DNA of 35,478 nt from Acidobacteriota bacterium. GTDB lineage: Bacteria; Acidobacteriota; UBA6911; RPQK01; JAPXNP01. Shown piece by piece: positions 31,310 to 35,478 of this stretch. Location: the NCBI GenBank assembly GCA_030597245.1, contig JAUVSF010000002.1, positions 1-35,478 on the forward strand, written 5' to 3'. Each line of letters opens with the position of its first letter. The first letter of the stretch is position 1. The translations under genes and the position numbers were made by a program. The notes below the pieces were generated by a model. The model was given only the letters and a program-made list of their open reading frames with translations. It did not search any database and was not told the DNA's origin.

Positions 31310-31864
31310 TTGGATCAATTCGTCTCTATAGCCCGAATCATTAAGACCCGCGGTATTCGAGGAGAAGTTGCGGCAGAGATCCTCAGCGATTTTCCAGAGC
31401 GGTTCTCAACCCTGAGTCGAGTATACCTTTCGTCCGGAACCGAAGGAGCCTGGGAGGTGCTGGAGCATCACTGGTTCCATCGTCAGCGTGTAATCCTCAA
31501 GTTCAAAGGTCGAAACCGTCCGCACGAAGTCGAAGACTTGATCGGCTACGAAGTGCAGGTTCCCCTCAGTGAACGTGTTGATCCTCCCAAGGATACCTTC
31601 TTCGATTCCGACCTGATAGATTGCCAGGTTATTGAGGACGGCAAAGTGCTGGGAACTGTCACCAGCGTTCTCAAAGTTAGCAAAACGGCAACCCTTGTCG
31701 TTTTGACTGCCGATGAGACCGAGTTCATGATCCCCCTCGTCAAACAGTTTGTCCGTGAAGTGGATATAGACTCGAAGGCAGTTCACGTACAATTGCCCTC
31801 TGGCATGGTGGATTTAGGGGTCAGTCGAAGGCTTGGCGACAGGAAGAAGCATCATGAAGGTTGA
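31310..31864 (+). CDS. rimM: Ribosome maturation factor RimM
   Basis: Assembly factor for the head of the 30S subunit; it binds S19. The 184-residue protein has an N-terminal beta-barrel (ARIIKTRGIRGEVAAEIL, VILKFKGRNRPHEVEDLIGYEV) and a C-terminal PRC barrel (LIDCQVIEDGKVLGTVTSVL, LVVLTADETEFMIPLVKQFV). The start is TTG at 31310, directly after the khpA stop, implying coupled translation. It overlaps trmD by 11 bases. Confidence 0.94.
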   Translation: MDQFVSIARIIKTRGIRGEVAAEILSDFPERFSTLSRVYLSSGTEGAWEVLEHHWFHRQRVILKFKGRNRPHEVEDLIGYEVQVPLSERVDPPKDTFFDSDLIDCQVIEDGKVLGTVTSVLKVSKTATLVVLTADETEFMIPLVKQFVREVDIDSKAVHVQLPSGMVDLGVSRRLGDRKKHHEG

Positions 31865-32573
31865 GATTATCTCGATCTTTCCAGGCATGTTCGACCAGAT
31901 CTTTGACTCGGGAATGATCGGGCGGGCGATCAAGAAGAACCTGCTGGAGATCAAAGCTCTGGATCTCAGGGGCTTCACAGATGACAGGCACAGAACTGTT
32001 GACGACCGTCCCTTTGGGGGTGGTGAAGGGATGGTTCTGAAACCGGGCCCACTGTTCCGTGCCGTCGAGTTCTGCAGGGAACAGGATCAGACCCCTCCCC
32101 ACATTGTATTGCTGTCTCCGCAAGGACGTAGATTTGATCAGGCAAAAGCAAAAGAGTTATCCTTGAAAGCTCGCCTGATCTTGATCTGCGGTCGATACGA
32201 GGGGATCGATCAGAGAGTGGCTGATCACCTCATAGACGAAGAGATTTCGATTGGCGATTATGTGCTATCCGGCGGTGAACTGGCGGCTGCCGTGGTTGTT
32301 GATGCGGTGTCGCGTTTGATCCCCGGAGTGGTGGGACGGAGTGAGTCCGTTTTAGAAGAGTCATTCATGGATGGGCTTCTGGACTACCCGCATTACACTC
32401 GCCCCGCCGAGTTCAGGGAGTGGAGAATCCCGGATGTATTGCTATCCGGCGATCATGAGCAGATCCGGAAATGGAGAGAACGCCAGGCTTTGCTGCAAAC
32501 ACGCTGTAGAAGACCCGATCTATTGACGTCGGCGACAACTAACAGTGAGGAGAAAGAAGATGAATCCGGTTGA
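31854..32573 (+). CDS. trmD: tRNA (guanine37-N1)-methyltransferase TrmD
   Basis: SPOUT-class AdoMet enzyme that makes m1G37 in tRNAs, preventing +1 frameshifts. The 239-residue protein opens with [13 protein letters not shown], then [19 protein letters not shown], and the trefoil-knot segment [33 protein letters not shown]. The ATG at 31854 has aggaag 7-8 bases upstream and matches family starts; an open frame 7 codons longer is not used. It overlaps rplS at its 3' end by 14 bases. Confidence 0.97.
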   Translation: MKVEIISIFPGMFDQIFDSGMIGRAIKKNLLEIKALDLRGFTDDRHRTVDDRPFGGGEGMVLKPGPLFRAVEFCREQDQTPPHIVLLSPQGRRFDQAKAKELSLKARLILICGRYEGIDQRVADHLIDEEISIGDYVLSGGELAAAVVVDAVSRLIPGVVGRSESVLEESFMDGLLDYPHYTRPAEFREWRIPDVLLSGDHEQIRKWRERQALLQTRCRRPDLLTSATTNSEEKEDESG

Positions 32574-32901
32574 AATGGTTGAGAAGAAATACATGGAGCG
32601 CGAAGCGCCGGAGTTCAGGCCCGGCGACACTGTTCGTGTGAACGTCAAGATCCGTGAAGGTGGCGAGTTCCGAATTCAGGTATTCGAAGGAGTCGTCATC
32701 GCCATCAAAAGGAGAGGCCTTCAGTCCACTTTTACCGTACGAAAGGTCACGTCCGGCTACGGCGTGGAGAGGATTTTTCCGCTCTATTCCCCTGTGATTG
32801 AGAGTATTCAGCGGATTAAGAAGGGACGAGTCCGCCGTGCGAAGCTTTATTACCTCAGGGAGAGAAAGGGTAAGGCAGCTCGGATTCGTGAGATTCGCTA
32901 G
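32560..32901 (+). CDS. rplS: Ribosomal protein L19
   Basis: A 113-residue bL19 at the 30S-50S interface. Hallmarks are [54 protein letters not shown] and the basic end [26 protein letters not shown] lies 7 bases before ATG 32560, inside the end of trmD; a GTG five codons upstream is in frame but unlikely. It is the last gene of the ffh-rplS run; no clear terminator follows. Confidence 0.97.
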   Translation: MNPVEMVEKKYMEREAPEFRPGDTVRVNVKIREGGEFRIQVFEGVVIAIKRRGLQSTFTVRKVTSGYGVERIFPLYSPVIESIQRIKKGRVRRAKLYYLRERKGKAARIREIR

Positions 32902-33016
32902 CGAGATTTGCCTGTTTGCCCTTTAACCCATCTCTAACCGGTAAAGCACTTCTGACAAACCTTATTTTCTCCCTAAAAGAGCGGTCCTGATCACAATTTT
33001 GGTGTAGGGCCGTTGC

Positions 33017-33022
33017 TAGAAT
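33017..33022 (+). promoter_or_regulatory. Candidate -10 box before the TPR gene
   Basis: TAGAAT matches the sigma-70 consensus at 5 of 6 positions, 19 bases before the ATG at 33042. No -35 of quality was found in the expected interval. The gene could also be read through from rplS, 140 bases upstream. Confidence 0.3.
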
Positions 33023-33041
33023 AGGGCGGGTTTGGAAGTGC

Positions 33042-35478
33042 ATGCTGGACAAATTTAAGGTTCTTCGGAACGCAGAAACTTATGTAGTGAATCGCCAGTT
33101 CGGTCGGGCGATTTCCGAATACCGGTCACTCCTCGAGACTAAGGGGGAGGACCCCGCCTTGCTCAATACCCTGGGTGATCTTCTCCTTCAAAACAACGAG
33201 CAAATGGAGGCTCTGAGCAACTTTCACCGGGTTGCCCAGATCTTCATCGAGAGTGGATTCACCAATAAGGCCATAGCGGTCTGCAAGAAGATCCACAAGC
33301 TTGACCCCTCCGATAGAGGAATCAAGGGTCAGTTAGCCGGTCTGTATGTGAAGAGGGGGTTCCAGTCCCAGGCTGCGAAGTACTACCGACAATTGGTGGC
33401 AGAGTCTCGAGATGCCGGCGATTTCCAGGAAGCGGTTGACTGGCAACAGCAGGTGCTCAAGGTCTTTCCCGGAGAGCCGGAACCTCTTGCTGAGATGGCG
33501 GAGCTCAATCTTGAGTTCGAAGAGGCAAACCGTGCGCTGGACAACTTCGTAACAGCATCCTGGCTTTCATTCAATAAGGGGGCCTATCAGGAATCCGTAA
33601 AGTATGCCGAGCAGGCCCTGTCAGTCGATCAGCAGTCAGACTCGGCTTTGCGGCTCAAGGAAGTGGCCTCGCGTGTGTTAGTCGATGGAGAGTCGGTGCT
33701 TTCTGATCCAGCATTCCAGTTGGACGCTGATCTTTTTGCATCCGCAGTTTCTCTCCAGTCAGACGAATCTGAGACAGCCACCGAAGAGCCTGCCCAAAAA
33801 CTCCCTGATGAGCCGCTCGCGGAGTCTAAACCGATTGAGTTAAGTCAGGGAGCCGGGGAATCGTCAGTCAAAGCTGAGGAGGACTGGAGCACGGCCGAAG
33901 AGGTGGTTGACGACTACTCGGCTGTGGGCGAGCTGGTTGGAGAAGCAGAGGAAGAAGCATCAGCCTCAGATGCTGAAATCCCTGATGAGTTGGTGGCACC
34001 TGCTGAGTCCGAGAGTGAGCCCGAGTCTGAGATGGTTCACGAGCTCAGCGAAGACATCATCGACAATGATTTGCAGGACGTTGAAGAACTACTCAGGGGC
34101 GTCGCCCAAACAGCAACGGACCTGGAGAAGCACGCCGAAGACTTTGGCATGGTTGAAGGCGAAATGCTCGGGGAACTGGACGTTAAGTTAGGTGGGACAG
34201 TCGATGCCCTCGAGCGATATGGAGAGGTTCTCGGAGGGGATGAAGTTGATGAAACTCCATCCGACCCCGACGAGCAGGAACCATCGGAGAAGTTGTCCGG
34301 AGCACCGCTGGAATCGTCTTCCGGAATTGAAGCTGCAGACGAATCAAGAATTGAGCTCTCTGACGAGCGTGAACAGGATAGTGAAGCCGTTGAGAATGCC
34401 GCCGCCGAAGGTGAGGTTGTCCAGGAAACCTCAGAGGACGGCAGGATTGAGGGCTTGGTCGGGACTGATGAGTATGTGCAGGAAGACGCTTTGGCGGGAA
34501 CGCTCGACGAACCAAGCCCTGAACAGGCTCTACCGTCAGAGCCTAATGACAGCGACGGTTTGCCGATTATCGCAGAGGACGAGCAATCAGCCTTGGGTGT
34601 TGTCGAGATTCCTGAGGACATCGAGACGCTCGCAGAACCTCTCGATGAGCTGGTCGAAGACGGCGAAGTGGCCGGATCCCCTGTATCGGAGCAGGATGAA
34701 GACATCTTCGACGTAAGTGTTGAGGAGAGTGCTGATGAAGTCCTCGAGCGGCTCGAAGAGGCTCCGTTTGAATCTGAGGGGACTGAGCTGGAGCGTGAAT
34801 CAGGGATCAGCGAGCCTAGGGAAGACGAGACGGTACTCGAGATAGCCGATGATTTCTCAACTGAAGAGCTGTCCTCAGTATCCGTTGAGAGCCTGTTTGA
34901 AGAGGCTGTGTCAGCGGAAGCATCTCCGGACTCAACAGAGGATTCCCTGGAGCAGCCCTTGGCCTTGGATGAGATTGAGGAGTTTGGGTCCAAGGAATCT
35001 GATACCTCGGTGACATTCCAGGGTTGTCTACCTTCCGAGGATGAATCTCCTGCCGAAGAAAAGCCTGCTGATCACCAGGTGTCCGCTGGCCCATGGGGAG
35101 AATCCGTGCTCGGCCTGGGATTACTCCACAGGTCTCACCATGACGAATCTCAGTTAGATCGGGAAGCAGCAGCAGAGACGAAACTGGAAGCGGCTGGGCA
35201 GGAAACTGCTGAAGTGTCTCAGGAATCGCCGTCATTCTGGGATAAGCTGCGCGGCAGCGTCATGGGTCGCAGCAGCGACGTTGACGAGGCGGCATCGAAC
35301 GAGGCAACTGAGGAAACGTCCGAGTTTCTGTCGGGTGAAGAAAACGAGGAAGAGCTTGGGTCGGCAGAGGCTACTGAAGGTGACGTCGAAGAGGTGGCCA
35401 AGGCGGAGGCATCCGAGGAGGAAGCCGAACCGATAGAAGTAGAGGCCCTGGAAGAGGGGGGTGAGTCAGTACCAGAAG
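33042..35478 (+). CDS. TPR protein with a very long acidic low-complexity tail, 3' end missing
   Basis: The frame is open from ATG 33042 to the window edge: at least 812 codons with no stop. Residues 1 to about 215 are TPR-like helical repeats (FGRAISEYRSLLETKGEDPALLNTLGDLLL in pieces, then KAIAVCKKIHKLDPSD, AAKYYRQLVAESRDAG). From about residue 230 the sequence is dominated by Glu, Ser, Asp, Ala and Val with no membrane segment, for example EDEQSALGVVEIPEDIETL. A few ordered-looking islands break it (NDLQDVEELLRGVAQTATDLEKHAEDFGM; FWDKLRGSVMG near residue 730). ggaag precedes the ATG. It is probably a cytosolic scaffold; no family name is assigned. The long opposite-strand frame here is a composition artefact. 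Confidence 0.85.
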   Translation, partial: MLDKFKVLRNAETYVVNRQFGRAISEYRSLLETKGEDPALLNTLGDLLLQNNEQMEALSNFHRVAQIFIESGFTNKAIAVCKKIHKLDPSDRGIKGQLAGLYVKRGFQSQAAKYYRQLVAESRDAGDFQEAVDWQQQVLKVFPGEPEPLAEMAELNLEFEEANRALDNFVTASWLSFNKGAYQESVKYAEQALSVDQQSDSALRLKEVASRVLVDGESVLSDPAFQLDADLFASAVSLQSDESETATEEPAQKLPDEPLAESKPIELSQGAGESSVKAEEDWSTAEEVVDDYSAVGELVGEAEEEASASDAEIPDELVAPAESESEPESEMVHELSEDIIDNDLQDVEELLRGVAQTATDLEKHAEDFGMVEGEMLGELDVKLGGTVDALERYGEVLGGDEVDETPSDPDEQEPSEKLSGAPLESSSGIEAADESRIELSDEREQDSEAVENAAAEGEVVQETSEDGRIEGLVGTDEYVQEDALAGTLDEPSPEQALPSEPNDSDGLPIIAEDEQSALGVVEIPEDIETLAEPLDELVEDGEVAGSPVSEQDEDIFDVSVEESADEVLERLEEAPFESEGTELERESGISEPREDETVLEIADDFSTEELSSVSVESLFEEAVSAEASPDSTEDSLEQPLALDEIEEFGSKESDTSVTFQGCLPSEDESPAEEKPADHQVSAGPWGESVLGLGLLHRSHHDESQLDREAAAETKLEAAGQETAEVSQESPSFWDKLRGSVMGRSSDVDEAASNEATEETSEFLSGEENEEELGSAEATEGDVEEVAKAEASEEEAEPIEVEALEEGGESVPE

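Noticed and set aside
34037-34993. Long minus-strand Ser-rich open frame (318 codons)
   Set aside because: It lies opposite the acidic tail of the TPR gene. Glu- and Asp-rich codons read backwards give Ser/Leu/Phe codons and few stops, so the frame is a composition shadow.

Overview
The window (about 35.5 kb, moderate GC) reads as the chromosome of a Gram-negative bacterium. It has lipoproteins with lipoboxes, an outer-membrane barrel, DsbD, TatA and SelB. It combines these with PyrR and the NAD-linked class 1B dihydroorotate dehydrogenase (PyrD plus PyrK), and with the order ffh-rpsP-khpA-rimM-trmD-rplS. This mix, plus many TPR proteins, best fits Acidobacteriota or a related deep-branching phylum. 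That placement is an inference from gene content. No tRNA, rRNA, CRISPR array, transposase or phage gene was seen.

Layout. 1-338: a 70-bp tandem repeat and no gene. 339-1756 (minus): a lipoprotein with a pseudopilin-like tail, and a membrane-anchored thioredoxin-TPR protein. 1845-4549 (plus): recG and rsmD. 4625-8443 (minus): ECF sigma factor, zinc-finger anti-sigma with a TPR domain, and a TPR-CHAT protease-like protein, all overlapping. 8444-9119: one doubtful small ORF and three short degenerate repeat arrays. 9120-9704 (minus): an outer-membrane barrel. 9794-12607 (plus): coaD, an M23 peptidase and a lipid kinase. 12707-18869: a bidirectional pyrimidine cluster, with pyrK-pyrD-pyrF and an exported protein leftward and pyrR-pyrB-pyrC rightward. 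19051-20985: dsbD. 21028-21686: ftsB-like gene and cutA, divergent. 21848-23512 (minus): a crotonase and a SUMF1-fold lipoprotein. 23621-24979 (plus): an uncharacterised protein with a NucS-like PD-(D/E)XK nuclease motif set. 25049-28960 (minus): selB, a metalloprotease and tatA. 29114-32901 (plus): ffh and the rpsP ribosomal/RNA-modification operon. 33042 to the end: a TPR protein with a very long acidic tail, cut by the window edge.

How genes work together. PyrB and PyrC make dihydroorotate, PyrD/PyrK oxidises it and PyrF finishes UMP; carAB and pyrE are not in the window. PyrR is the likely regulator, and a possible alternative-hairpin switch precedes pyrB. Ffh, S16, KhpA, RimM, TrmD and L19 form a translation and secretion block. 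The sigma/anti-sigma/CHAT genes look like one signalling system in which the anti-sigma factor and the CHAT protein both place TPR domains outside the inner membrane.

The most unusual signals are: (1) the ECF-ZAS-TPR-CHAT unit; (2) a family of degenerate heptamer arrays, each with its own consensus, found only in gaps between genes, twice flanking a nonamer array, and in one case supplying the stop codons of two convergent genes; (3) the NucS-like protein; (4) SelB with TKKS in place of TKxD; (5) the pyrB leader.
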